Shown: positions 18,445 through 27,496 of the stretch, piece by piece | Numbering within the stretch: position 1 is the first letter of the stretch | Layout: the number at the start of each line of letters is the position of its first letter | Source of the DNA: Desmonostoc vinosum HA7617-LM4 | GTDB taxonomy: Bacteria; Cyanobacteriota; Cyanobacteriia; Cyanobacteriales; Nostocaceae | DNA: 62,150 bases | Assembly: GCA_019359515.1 (NCBI GenBank) | Contig: JAHHHC010000034.1 | Location: 1-62,150 of the forward strand | Reading direction: 5' to 3' | Made by a program: the position numbers and the translations under genes | The notes under the pieces: model-generated | Databases searched by the model: none | What the model was told of the DNA's origin: nothing | Seen by the model: only the letters and a program-made list of their open reading frames with translations

Positions 18445-18665
18445 GGGGGGATGAGGGAGACGCGGGGACGCGGGGACGCGGGGACGCGGAGACGCGGAGA
18501 ATAATTAATTAATAACAAATGACGTTAGCGTAGCGGTAGCGAGGTACGAGCGTCAGCGTTAGCGACACAGGAGCGTCGCGTCATGACGAATGACAATTCC
18601 CCAGTCCCCAGTCCCCAGTCCCCAGTCCCCAGTCCCCAGTCCTCAGTCCCCAGTCCCCAGTCCCC
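18445..18665. repeat. Composite repeat block: gacgcgg array, repeat C (inverted) and CCCCAGT array
   Basis: Three parts: tandem gacgcggg units at about 18458-18500; an inverted, shuffled copy of repeat C at 18505-18590 (gttagcgtagcggtagcgag ... ggagcgtcgcgtcat); and about nine ccccagt heptamers at 18599-18665. No gene. Confidence 0.8.
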
Positions 18666-18752
18666 ATTCCCCAGTTCCAAACTTTTGCCAGAGGTTTAAT
18701 AGTCCACAATGATCTAGGCTAGAAATTGTTAAGATCTTTCTTTAGATTAGGT

Positions 18753-19073
18753 ATGCTGGACTTTCTTAATCCTCTTTTAGGTCGCCATCCAGAGCGTGTT
18801 AAAGCAAAAGTTGAAATTTATACATGGCAAACTTGCCCTTATTGCATTCGTGCCAAAATGCTGCTGTGGTGGAAAGGCGTAAATTTCACCGAATACAAAA
18901 TTGATGGTGACGAAGCAGCTAGAGCCAAAATGGCAGAACGCGCCAACGGACGCCGCACTGTGCCACAGATTTTTGTGAATGACCAACACATTGGCGGTTG
19001 TGATGACCTTTATCAGTTAGACACACAAGGTCAACTCGATAACCTTCTAGACCAGGCTGCAACCGCTATCTAG
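18753..19073 (+). CDS. Glutaredoxin (Grx3/GrxC type)
   Basis: 106 residues from the ATG at 18753; a TTG nine codons upstream was rejected. The active site is CPYC within TWQTCPYCIRAKMLL, and TVPQIFVNDQHIGGCDDL supplies the cis-Pro and the glutathione-binding GG(C)D motif. It reduces disulfides and glutathionylated proteins using GSH. The N-terminal 20 residues before VEIYTWQTC extend beyond typical 85-residue monothiol/dithiol forms, as in several cyanobacterial homologues. Confidence 0.92.
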   Translation: MLDFLNPLLGRHPERVKAKVEIYTWQTCPYCIRAKMLLWWKGVNFTEYKIDGDEAARAKMAERANGRRTVPQIFVNDQHIGGCDDLYQLDTQGQLDNLLDQAATAI

Positions 19074-19156
19074 CAATTGAAGAGAACGGGGAACGGGAGG
19101 CGGGCTGACACTAATCCCCACTCTCTCCGGGGGCCCCGAGTTCCCCATTACCCACA

Positions 19157-19645
19157 ATGAATGATGAATTGGCATCAAAATATCTAATACATCAGCAATG
19201 GATGAGCCGCGCCCTAGAACTGGCACAAACCGCAGGTGATGCAGGCGAAGTTCCTGTAGGTGCTGTGATTATTGATGCAAGCGGAAATTTACTAGCAGAG
19301 GGGGAAAATAGAAAAGAACGCGACAAAGATCCCACAGCTCATGCAGAAATCTTGGCTCTCAAAAAAGCAGCCATAACTTTACAAAATTGGCATCTCAATG
19401 AGTGTACCCTCTACGTTACTCTAGAACCTTGTCCGATGTGTGCAGGTGCGATCGTGCAAGCGCGTTTAGGTTTGCTTGTGTACGGGGTGGACGATACAAA
19501 AACTGGCGCAGTTCGCACAGTTATCAACATCCCTGCTAGTGCTGCTTCTAATCACCGCTTAAAAGTAATGGGAGGCATTCTAGAATCCGCTTGTCGCCAG
19601 CAATTACAAGCTTGGTTTGCTACTAAACGGCATCAGAAAAATTAA
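19157..19645 (+). CDS. tadA: tRNA-specific adenosine deaminase
   Basis: 162 residues. Zinc-dependent deaminase motifs HAEILAL (His ligand and catalytic Glu) and PCPMCAGAI (two Cys ligands) are in place, with VPVGAVIID before them. It converts wobble A34 to inosine in tRNA-Arg(ACG). The upstream 80 bp carries a gggggccccgagttcccc repeat also seen near 27450. Stand-alone gene, same strand as the glutaredoxin. Confidence 0.93.
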   Translation: MNDELASKYLIHQQWMSRALELAQTAGDAGEVPVGAVIIDASGNLLAEGENRKERDKDPTAHAEILALKKAAITLQNWHLNECTLYVTLEPCPMCAGAIVQARLGLLVYGVDDTKTGAVRTVINIPASAASNHRLKVMGGILESACRQQLQAWFATKRHQKN

Positions 19646-19757
19646 CGGACAGAGGTAAAACTGTCCAGCTGGTGTAACACAAGTCAACAAAGAAAATCTA
19701 CGGTGTAATTAATCAGGCTTTTCGTTAAATTGTACCCGACAGTCAGCAGCCACCTTT

Positions 19758-20528
19758 ATGATGGAATTTCACTCTTCCGACAATACCAGTCAGCATACAC
19801 CAGCAATTATCCCCGTAAATCCTCAAGTGGCTTCTACTACCTCAAGAGTTTCTTCTTGGCTGAGTCCCATAGCATATTTACTGGGTCGTCACTGCCTTTT
19901 ACCATTATTCTTTGGACGCATTACCATAACCGGACAAAAAAATATCCCCACAACTGGGCCGATAATTTTTGCTCCTACTCATCGGGCGCGTTGGGATGCA
20001 TTACTCATTCCCTACGCTGTTGCTGATTGTATGAGCGCAAAAGACCTGAGATTCATGGTGACTCAGACTGAATGCCAAGGATTACAAGGTTGGTTTGTTC
20101 GCCGTTTAGGGGGGTTTCCTGTAGATACTCAACGCCCTTCAATTGGTACTTTGCGTCATGGGGTTGAGCTACTTCAAGAAGAAAAAGCTTTGGTAATTTT
20201 TCCTGAAGGGGGAATTTATCGTGATAGTAAAGTTCATCAGTTAAAGTCTGGAATTGCCCGTTTGGCTTTGAGTGCTGAATCCAGTCAACCTGGGCTAGGA
20301 GTAAAAATTATACCCATAGGTATCAATTACAGCCAACCTTATCCTAATTGGGGTACAGATGTGAGCGTTCACATTGGCAAGCCAATTGCAGTAGCAGATT
20401 ATACTAGTGGCTCTGTTAAACAAAATGCCAAACATCTCACAGATGATTTAGCCAAGGCGCTACAAAAATTGAGCTATGAAGAATCAGAAATTACCACTCA
20501 TGCATTTGCGGAAATCACTAATTCTTGA
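19758..20528 (+). CDS. 1-acyl-glycerol-3-phosphate acyltransferase family protein (PlsC-like)
   Basis: 256 residues. The HX4D catalytic motif is HRARWD, followed by the FPEGGIYRDS block, both hallmarks of lysophosphatidate acyltransferases, which place the second acyl chain in phosphatidic acid. A hydrophobic region near residues 35-55 could associate with membrane. N-terminal 30 residues are low complexity and may be variable. Downstream lies a nested pair of repeats. Confidence 0.88.
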   Translation: MMEFHSSDNTSQHTPAIIPVNPQVASTTSRVSSWLSPIAYLLGRHCLLPLFFGRITITGQKNIPTTGPIIFAPTHRARWDALLIPYAVADCMSAKDLRFMVTQTECQGLQGWFVRRLGGFPVDTQRPSIGTLRHGVELLQEEKALVIFPEGGIYRDSKVHQLKSGIARLALSAESSQPGLGVKIIPIGINYSQPYPNWGTDVSVHIGKPIAVADYTSGSVKQNAKHLTDDLAKALQKLSYEESEITTHAFAEITNS

Positions 20529-20547
20529 TTTTGTCATTTGGCAAAAC

Positions 20548-20820
20548 AGCTGTTCCATATCTAGTTTTTATATCTAAATTGAATCAAACTCTTGTGAGGT
20601 GGGTATCTTACCCGCCATAGTTATGCGATTGAAATAATAGACTTCTTGCAAAAATACTTGAACCGTCAGAGACTCAAGTCTCTGCCTAATAGCAAAAGTC
20701 CGTTGAAACGGACTAAAAATACTGTTATTAGTCGGTTGAAACCGACTTGAGTTATCAGCCAGAAAATAAATTTTCTAGCGAGTATCCGACTTTTGCAAGA
20801 GGTCTAATGTGGAACAGCTT
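20548..20820. repeat. Diverged repeat A, copy 4, interrupted by MITE B
   Basis: The left end agctgttccatat and the right end atgtggaacagct are inverted repeats. The first 90 bp follow repeat A, with the gtgaggtgggtatcttacccgcc hairpin and ttatgc. The right end is separated from the rest by the 169-bp element at 20638-20806. Confidence 0.8.
20638..20806. mobile_element. MITE B, copy 2 (inverted), nested in repeat A
   Basis: Same 169-bp unit as at 14734 in the opposite orientation: starts TAGACTTCTTGCAAAAATAC, ends TTTTGCAAGAGGTCTA. TA is present at both ends. Because it splits repeat A, it must have arrived after that repeat. Confidence 0.9.
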
Positions 20821-20821
20821 A

Positions 20822-21036
20822 CCCTTTCGTTTACACGTAGCTTGTGTTTTAGTCGGGGTTTAAATCCCTGCCAGAAATCGTTTTCTTTCTTTGCAGTGGA
20901 AGAAACCCCTTAATGCTTATACCAATTCTCTATGAAGATGCACTAAGTTAGTAGAAGCAGAAACAGGGTGTAAAGTTATGGGAAATAGCTTTTTTCTGGT
21001 GGTGAAGATTGGAAAGTAGGTAAGCAGTGAGAAAAA
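20822..21036. other. Intergenic region upstream of the DUF29 gene
   Basis: It contains a fragment of the gggtttaaatccct-type hairpin near 20858-20880. Otherwise nothing is recognisable; the promoter of the DUF29 gene should lie here. Confidence 0.3.
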
Positions 21037-21558
21037 ATGACACAAGAATTAATAGACCTCAGAACCAGCATCCAAGAAGGACGTTATGCGGATGCCTTAG
21101 CAATTGTTGACGAATTGGAGGGAATGAGTAAACAAGCTATCCTGCGAAATATCCAAGCTTATTTAAATATTCTCTTAATTCATTTGGTTAAAAACCAAAT
21201 AGAACAACGCTTGACTGGTTCATGGGCAAATTCTATTCGTCACTCAATTAGAGAAATTAAAAAGCTCAATCTTAAAGATAATAAGAAATCTTACTATATC
21301 AATCAAGATGAATGGGAGAATTTGATAGAAGAGGAAATTATTGAAGATGCGATCGCTAATGCTAGCGAGGAAGTGATGCATGGGAAATTCAATCGCTCTC
21401 AACTATCTGCAATGGTGAACAAAAGCCAAATTTTAACCACAGCAACTATGCTTTTAGCTTTAACCTATACTTATTCACCAAAGGAATTACCAGCAATTAT
21501 GGACGATTATCTCAGTCAGTTACCTGGTGGGCAAGATTGGATAGATAGGAAAAATTAA
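21037..21558 (+). CDS. DUF29 family protein
   Basis: 173 residues, all-helical and highly charged. It begins with ELIDLRTSIQEGRYADALAI and continues with RNIQAYLNILLIHLVKNQIE and SWANSIRHSIREIKKL, a pattern of the DUF29 family that is strongly expanded in cyanobacteria. No catalytic motif is known. Suggested roles such as toxin-antitoxin or regulatory partners are unproven. Converges with the giant membrane protein. Confidence 0.75.
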   Translation: MTQELIDLRTSIQEGRYADALAIVDELEGMSKQAILRNIQAYLNILLIHLVKNQIEQRLTGSWANSIRHSIREIKKLNLKDNKKSYYINQDEWENLIEEEIIEDAIANASEEVMHGKFNRSQLSAMVNKSQILTTATMLLALTYTYSPKELPAIMDDYLSQLPGGQDWIDRKN

Positions 21559-21580
21559 CACTCCTATTTTTTGACGTATT

Positions 21581-24500
21581 TCATTCCCACGCTTGAAATT
21601 CGTCTATGGCGTTGCGAATCATGGAACTTAGTTGAGCGCGACGGGTTTCAAAGTTGGCTGCTATTGAAATTAGCACAATACCGACTAGCAAGCCAATTAC
21701 CCATTTGATAAAGGGGTAGCGCCAACTGAAAATTACCGATTGATAAATAGAAGTAAACAAGAAAGCCGCTGTGCCAATATACAGAAAAGCTCGGACTCGC
21801 AAAGCTAGCCCAGCGAAAATGGCAATGAGACTGAAAAGTCCTGGTATCCAAGGTGTGTTTTGATCAAACAAAGTTACCCACCCACAAATTAAGCCACTAC
21901 TCAACATTCGCAAACTATGGCGAGCTGGTTTATATTCTGGTAGTTTCAGTAAAGGATCTATTTGAGCAATGTAAAGTAGTGATAATCCAACTAATGTTAC
22001 ATACCACAAAGGATCGGTGATGTGTAAGTGATACAGCCATCGATAAAGTGCCCAATCAACCAAGGCGACACTAATATAAGTAAAACGAATGTTATTACCT
22101 AACTTCGCTAAGAAGATATAAAACCCAGCTGCAAGCAATATGGTGATTGGGTGAGTTTGCTGTCTGTTTTCCCAAAGAACTATCAGCGGTATGATATATG
22201 CGGCTTGTTGCCAAGGTCTTTTAGACCAACCCCAATTCTCCCAAGGTAGGATGTATAGGAAGTAGGCTACCACACAGGCGATCGCACCATTCCAAGGAAT
22301 TAACGGCCCAGTTAACCATTGTCCCACCGCTGTATAACGCCAATAAATCCTTAAGCCAGCTACCTGTAATAAGCCAAGATAAACCCATATCTCTGCTACC
22401 GTTATATTCCCCAGAATCCGAGGGGAAGTAAGCATTCGCCTTCCTTGGAAAATGGCATAGCGAACTAAAAATACCCCAGTTGCCAATCCCAGCAAACGAT
22501 TAATTTCGATGGGTGCAGCAATTGCAGCCATTAATAAACAGCTACTCCAAAGCCAATGCATATGGGCAATGGTTTTCAGTTCTTGGGGTGTCAGGCGTAA
22601 ATATCCTAAAAGCCAAGGGGAAAGTAGGCGATATACGTACATAATACTGGTGCCAAGAGCAGACATAGCAATCAATCCATCACCCCAAGCACCTCCTGAT
22701 GCTTGCAACATTTGATAGAACAAAAGTTCGTAGGCGGAAATTGATACGCCAAAGATGCCTAAGTACACCAGGGGTTTTAAGCTCTCGTGGCGTCGTCCTA
22801 CACCAATTACAATTAAGGCTACACCCAAGGAACACAAACCTGTCCAATCAGTGAAGGTGTGCAAACGTAGCACTACACTAAATGCACCGTAGAAGAGAGG
22901 CAAAATGTGGAAACTACTAGGAATTCTCTCTAATTGATGTTGTTTTTGCCACCATTGCCCTACAAGTTGGGCCATTAAACCCAAAGCGATATTAGCGATC
23001 GCAACTTTAATGAGCGAACGTTCCCCAAACCCCAAAAACTCAGCAATTAATAATTCCAGACACCAACCAACACCATAAAATCCCCAATTTGTCGGTTCTC
23101 GCCAACTACGATAGGCGATCGCACCCCAGGTAATCACCGTAGCAGTTAAGTATAAAAATCCTGGCTCAACCACTCTTTGGTAGACTAGTATTGAGTGCAG
23201 CGTCAGCATGAACAACTCCAAGCCAGATAAAGCGATCGCCCATTGATCATTGGCGACTGCATATATTAACGCTAATTCGTTACCACGCTGTATCAATACT
23301 GTGCGCGTTAACCATAAACTCAAGATAGCGATCGCTCCCACAACCAACCAACCAGCTAATACGAGGCGAGGTAAGCCGGGTATACCTTCCCACAACAGCC
23401 CACCAATGAAACTTAAACCAAAACCTACTGTAATTACTGCAAGTTGTTGGTTACGTAAATAGCGACTATTGGTAAACATCACCACCGCGCCCACAGCCAA
23501 ACCAATCAATCTGATTCCTGCAAAGGGGAAAGTAAGTAACTGAGCAACTCCGACGGTTAGCACGCTCAATAAACTATTTGTAGCGCGACGCGGTAAAGTT
23601 GTGCGACTAGCTAAAACCGTGAGAGTTAAAGGTGTAACTAGCCAAATACCTACCCACGGATATTGCTTAGGTGCAAGTTTAAAACTATACCAAAATACTC
23701 CCACATTCATCCACAATAGGATGAAACTAACGGTGGCAAGGACGAAACCGATGTACCAGGCGCTACGTCGCCATATTCCATTACTAAGACTAAATCCCCA
23801 TTCTGCTACCATCAAAGCTAACAAAATACTTACCCAGATTTCTTGACTCAAAGTTGGTAACAGCCAATCAATGGTAGAACAAAGCGTTAGCACTCCCATG
23901 GTGTGAGTTAGGTAGATCAGGGGAGGTGGGGGGGATGAGGGGGATGAGGTGATGAATGCGAGAGTGATGGTGGAGAAGAGGAGATTTAGCGATCGCAATG
24001 TGGGATTTACTAGAGAGATGGTTGTTAAAAAAGCTCCAAATACTAGCGTTAGCAGTTCGCTAAACTTTGCCAAATCTCGTTTTTGCAGGCGATATAGGCT
24101 ATTATTCAGCACCACCAGCAAAATTAAATACGGGAATAAAACTATACTCAATAATGCCCATGGATCATTTTGAGCATTAGTGAGATAAATACCAGTAGCG
24201 ATCGCCCATTTCTGTAAATGAATCGGCATTAATCGCCAACTTAACCAAATCGTTTGTAAGCCGATTAAGTAAATAGCAGCTAAGTCAAATTTTAAACTGT
24301 ATCGCCGCAAGCGATCGCCAGCAACCCACAAACCTAAACCACTGACAGCAATCGCTTGCCAAGGTTGAGTTACCACACAAATTGACCAACCCAGCAAGAG
24401 TAGAATTATACCTAGTTTTTTCCAGAGGGAGAGGGATGTGGTTCGACTTCGCTCACCAACCGGGGGAGATGCAATAAACAAAGATGTCCCCGCGTCTCCG

Positions 24501-25561
24501 CGTTCCCACGTCCCCGCGTCTTCCTCCGCGTCCCCGCGTCCCCGCGTCCCCGCGTCTTCCTCCCGCTGTACTAACCAAGTTACAAGAGTGCCACAAATAC
24601 CAATAGCCAATCCCAGCTTAGTGATATCTACTTGGGCTACAAAAATCGCCCGCATCAGTAGTACCATCAACGCATAAACTATTACCAAAGCCGATAAATT
24701 AATACCAAAATCGGTATACTGTTGGCGGTGGGTTCGCTGCTTTTTAAGATTGTGATAGACAGTAATGATCGTTGTGCCCACCATTGCTAAATAAACTGCA
24801 ATTAGGGGAAAGCCTGGTAATCTCCAACCCCAATGCAGATAACTCAGCCCCAAAATATTTATCAGAGGTAATTTTCCAGTTGGTAAATTCCGAAGAGTTC
24901 GATTGTTGTAGAGTAAAGCAGTAATGGCTGTTAATGTCGGTGAAGCGATCGCCACTACAATCCAATTTAAAGGATTTTGCCACAGCCTAAAGCTATCCAT
25001 TGCCCAAAAATTCACAGGCACTAACAACAGAGTCACAATTAGTAATGTCTGCGCTGTCAATCGGAGATTACTTTGCCCAATTGCCCAGAAACTCAACCCC
25101 CAAAAACATAAGGTATAAGCAAATAAAACTCCATATTGTCCAAAGGCGGGAAACCTCTCCCACTGACTCGCAGCCAGCACTCCAGAAGAAACCACAACCA
25201 AAAATACCCCTAAAAACAACAACCAACGGACACTCAATTCAGCCCCCAGCGACTGCAACATTGTGCCAATAAAGTTTGGTTGGGTTGATTTTTCTCTTTG
25301 TTGTCTGCGGTTACTCGATTGTAAAGCTGCCACCGGCAACTGTTGTACAGGATCAGGAGTTATCAAAGTAATAGCAGGCTCAGATTTAACCTGGGGATGC
25401 AACACTACTGGACAAACAAGAAACTCCCGACATAATTGCCTTACTTGGGCATCGGATATTAAACCCAAGTTTAACCACGTATCTAACCCTGCTAGTAATT
25501 GAGGATGGGAAGATGGTAGTTCGACTTCAATATTTAGCGGACGGTCAATAGGGGACGACAT
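21581..25561 (-). CDS. Very large polytopic membrane protein, unknown function
   Basis: 1326 residues with about 35 hydrophobic segments from residue 105 to the end. The soluble N-terminus has LLAGLDTWLNLGLISDAQVRQLC, recalling the helix-rich start of DUF2157-type membrane proteins. No transporter or enzyme motif was recognised. Two cytoplasmic loops contain repeat-derived sequence: residues about 330-374 (EDAGTRGRGDAEEDAG, from gacgcgg arrays at 24440-24570) and about 539-552 (SSPSSPPPPLIY). Stand-alone gene; the stop faces the DUF29 gene. Function cannot be inferred. Confidence 0.75.
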   Translation of the reverse strand: MSSPIDRPLNIEVELPSSHPQLLAGLDTWLNLGLISDAQVRQLCREFLVCPVVLHPQVKSEPAITLITPDPVQQLPVAALQSSNRRQQREKSTQPNFIGTMLQSLGAELSVRWLLFLGVFLVVVSSGVLAASQWERFPAFGQYGVLFAYTLCFWGLSFWAIGQSNLRLTAQTLLIVTLLLVPVNFWAMDSFRLWQNPLNWIVVAIASPTLTAITALLYNNRTLRNLPTGKLPLINILGLSYLHWGWRLPGFPLIAVYLAMVGTTIITVYHNLKKQRTHRQQYTDFGINLSALVIVYALMVLLMRAIFVAQVDITKLGLAIGICGTLVTWLVQREEDAGTRGRGDAEEDAGTWERGDAGTSLFIASPPVGERSRTTSLSLWKKLGIILLLLGWSICVVTQPWQAIAVSGLGLWVAGDRLRRYSLKFDLAAIYLIGLQTIWLSWRLMPIHLQKWAIATGIYLTNAQNDPWALLSIVLFPYLILLVVLNNSLYRLQKRDLAKFSELLTLVFGAFLTTISLVNPTLRSLNLLFSTITLAFITSSPSSPPPPLIYLTHTMGVLTLCSTIDWLLPTLSQEIWVSILLALMVAEWGFSLSNGIWRRSAWYIGFVLATVSFILLWMNVGVFWYSFKLAPKQYPWVGIWLVTPLTLTVLASRTTLPRRATNSLLSVLTVGVAQLLTFPFAGIRLIGLAVGAVVMFTNSRYLRNQQLAVITVGFGLSFIGGLLWEGIPGLPRLVLAGWLVVGAIAILSLWLTRTVLIQRGNELALIYAVANDQWAIALSGLELFMLTLHSILVYQRVVEPGFLYLTATVITWGAIAYRSWREPTNWGFYGVGWCLELLIAEFLGFGERSLIKVAIANIALGLMAQLVGQWWQKQHQLERIPSSFHILPLFYGAFSVVLRLHTFTDWTGLCSLGVALIVIGVGRRHESLKPLVYLGIFGVSISAYELLFYQMLQASGGAWGDGLIAMSALGTSIMYVYRLLSPWLLGYLRLTPQELKTIAHMHWLWSSCLLMAAIAAPIEINRLLGLATGVFLVRYAIFQGRRMLTSPRILGNITVAEIWVYLGLLQVAGLRIYWRYTAVGQWLTGPLIPWNGAIACVVAYFLYILPWENWGWSKRPWQQAAYIIPLIVLWENRQQTHPITILLAAGFYIFLAKLGNNIRFTYISVALVDWALYRWLYHLHITDPLWYVTLVGLSLLYIAQIDPLLKLPEYKPARHSLRMLSSGLICGWVTLFDQNTPWIPGLFSLIAIFAGLALRVRAFLYIGTAAFLFTSIYQSVIFSWRYPFIKWVIGLLVGIVLISIAANFETRRAQLSSMIRNAIDEFQAWE

Positions 25562-25696
25562 AAGTCGTATTTGTATAAGTATATACTTAATTAATTAGTT
25601 TCATTAAAGTATATTGTGGTTATAATTGTGCCACTTATTTGGCTGACTGCCACTTCGCTTCCAAAAAAGTGTATAGTTGCTTCGCCTAATATTAAT

Positions 25697-25865
25697 TAGA
25701 CCTCTTGCAAAAGTCGGATACTCGCCAGAAAATAAATTTTCTGGCTGATAACTCAAGTCGGTTTCAACCGACTAATAACAGTATTTTTAGTCCGTTTCAA
25801 CGGACTTTTGCTATTAGGCAGAGACTTGAGTCTCTGACGGTTCAAGTATTTTTGCAATAAGTCTA
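25697..25865. mobile_element. MITE B, copy 3
   Basis: 169 bp in the same orientation as copy 1, with TA at both ends. Both of the middle palindromes have TC centres. Confidence 0.9.
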
Positions 25866-26562
25866 TTGATTTGCAAACAGAGTATTACTCTGTTTTGTAA
25901 GCATTGCTGAATTCAGGTATAAAAATAAAGGTAGAACACATTCGGCTCCTTTCGACTTCTGGTGTCAAAGACGCCACGCATAGCTTGCTTACCCTTTAGG
26001 GTACGCTCAAAGCAAGTCACTTAGTATATTGCAGGGAGTAGGAAAAACTGTTGCTTATTTCCAATTCCTTGTTCCCTTCTTCTGAGAAAATTGTTGTATA
26101 AAAAGTTCAAGCCAGAGGTCAGCCTCTGACTGAACCAAGACTTACCTAATTACATATCAACTCCACTTTTAAAAGAGAACTTGATATGCACACTATATAA
26201 CGTAGCATTTACCCAACAACGTGGCAAGCTAGATAAAAAATTTAATTTTAAAACACTATCTTTTTTGTCAATAAGAAATTATACTTATTTTTAGATAGCT
26301 ATTTAGGTATTTAAATAACATTAACTTCGATTTATCAGAGTAGGGAGATGCACTTCTCCTGTCGCAGACGCTACGCATAGCAAGATCCCGCAGGGTACGA
26401 CTACGCTCAGTGACCGGGAGATGAGGGAGAAAATTTCTCCACATCCCCGCGTCCTCTTCTCCAGTCCCTTTTTGTAACAAATTCTGTAACAGCGACATGA
26501 TTTGAGCTATCACCCCACTAAATTAGTAAAAAATCTCAGGGAAATTTCTGAATTCTGGGGTA
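25866..26562. other. 697-bp gene-free repeat region
   Basis: It holds a hairpin at about 26105-26135 (agccagaggtcagcctctg core), a block near 25975-26020 with gccacgcatagcttgc and ggtacgctcaaagcaag, and a related block near 26365-26420 (gacgctacgcatagcaag, tcagtgaccggg). A short minus-strand frame across 26268-26513 is made of these repeats and is not credible as a gene. The promoter for 26563 should be near 26500. Confidence 0.5.
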
Positions 26563-27495
26563 ATGCTATTTAAAGATATACGTGATTATCAAATTCTATT
26601 TCTTGGCTCGTTTTTAGTCTTGGGAATTAGTACAAGAGACTGGACGTTGCAACCGCAGTTGATTGGGGTGGCGATCGCCACTTGTTTTGCAACTCAATGG
26701 CTATTGTCATTAGTTGTTGGTAAGGAACACAAGACAAATCTTCGTAGTGCCTTGATTACGTCTTTGGGACTCAGCTTGTTGTTGCGGACTGACCATTGGA
26801 CAACGATGGTTTTGGCTGCTGCAAGTGCGATCGCCAGTAAATTTATCTTCCAAATAGGCGATAAACATTTTTTCAACCCCGCCAATTTTGGGATTATCTC
26901 TGTCTTGGTGCTGACAAAAGATGCTTGGGTTTCGCCAGGGCAATGGGGTGAGGATTGGTGGTATGTAGTCTTATTTGCCGGTACTGGCGGCATGATTTTA
27001 CAGCGAATCGGTCGCTGGGACACCACAGCAGCTTTTTTAGGTGCATACTCCCTCATGGAAGCGGTTCGCAACCTTTGGCTGGGTTGGACTTGGGACGTTT
27101 ACTGGCATCGGTTAATGAGTGGGTCTTTACTTCTATTTGCCCTATTCATGGTTACAGATCCCCGGTCTATACCCAATACCCGAATTGGGCGTGTAATTTG
27201 GGCGGTATGCATTGCCGCACTAACTTTTATTCTGCGGAATTATTTCTTTATCTCCACCGCAGTTTTCTGGGCACTATTCACCCTTGCACCATTGACCATC
27301 TTACTAGATGCCTTCTGGCAAGCCCCACAATTTTATTGGGGGAGTGAGGGGGATGAGGAGACGCGGAGAATAACCAATCACGAAGGACAAATGACAATTC
27401 CCCATTCCCCTAATTCTCACTGGGCTTCGCCCCGCTTCGCTAACGTGGGGGCCCCGAGTTCCCCATTCCCTATTCCCAATGACAAACAGGTATAA
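26563..27495 (+). CDS. NqrB/RnfD-like membrane protein
   Basis: 310 residues with about nine membrane helices. DYQILFLGSFLVLGI near the start, FNPANFGIISVLVLTKDAW in the middle and FMVTDPRSIPNTRIGRVIW near residue 200 match the NqrB/RnfD family, where a Ser/Thr in (M)xTDP/S context can carry covalent FMN. No other Rnf or Nqr subunit is present, so it is probably not part of a full electron-transport complex. Residues about 260-310 (GSEGDEETRRITNHEGQ onward) are translated repeat DNA. Next gene begins 2 bp after the stop. Confidence 0.75.
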   Translation: MLFKDIRDYQILFLGSFLVLGISTRDWTLQPQLIGVAIATCFATQWLLSLVVGKEHKTNLRSALITSLGLSLLLRTDHWTTMVLAAASAIASKFIFQIGDKHFFNPANFGIISVLVLTKDAWVSPGQWGEDWWYVVLFAGTGGMILQRIGRWDTTAAFLGAYSLMEAVRNLWLGWTWDVYWHRLMSGSLLLFALFMVTDPRSIPNTRIGRVIWAVCIAALTFILRNYFFISTAVFWALFTLAPLTILLDAFWQAPQFYWGSEGDEETRRITNHEGQMTIPHSPNSHWASPRFANVGAPSSPFPIPNDKQV

Positions 27496-27496
27496 A

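Noticed and set aside
26268-26513. 81-codon minus-strand frame
   Set aside because: Composed of dispersed hairpin repeats; no ribosome-binding site.
26563-27495. Part of a complete Rnf or Nqr complex
   Set aside because: No other subunit is encoded in the window; only the D/B-type membrane subunit is present.
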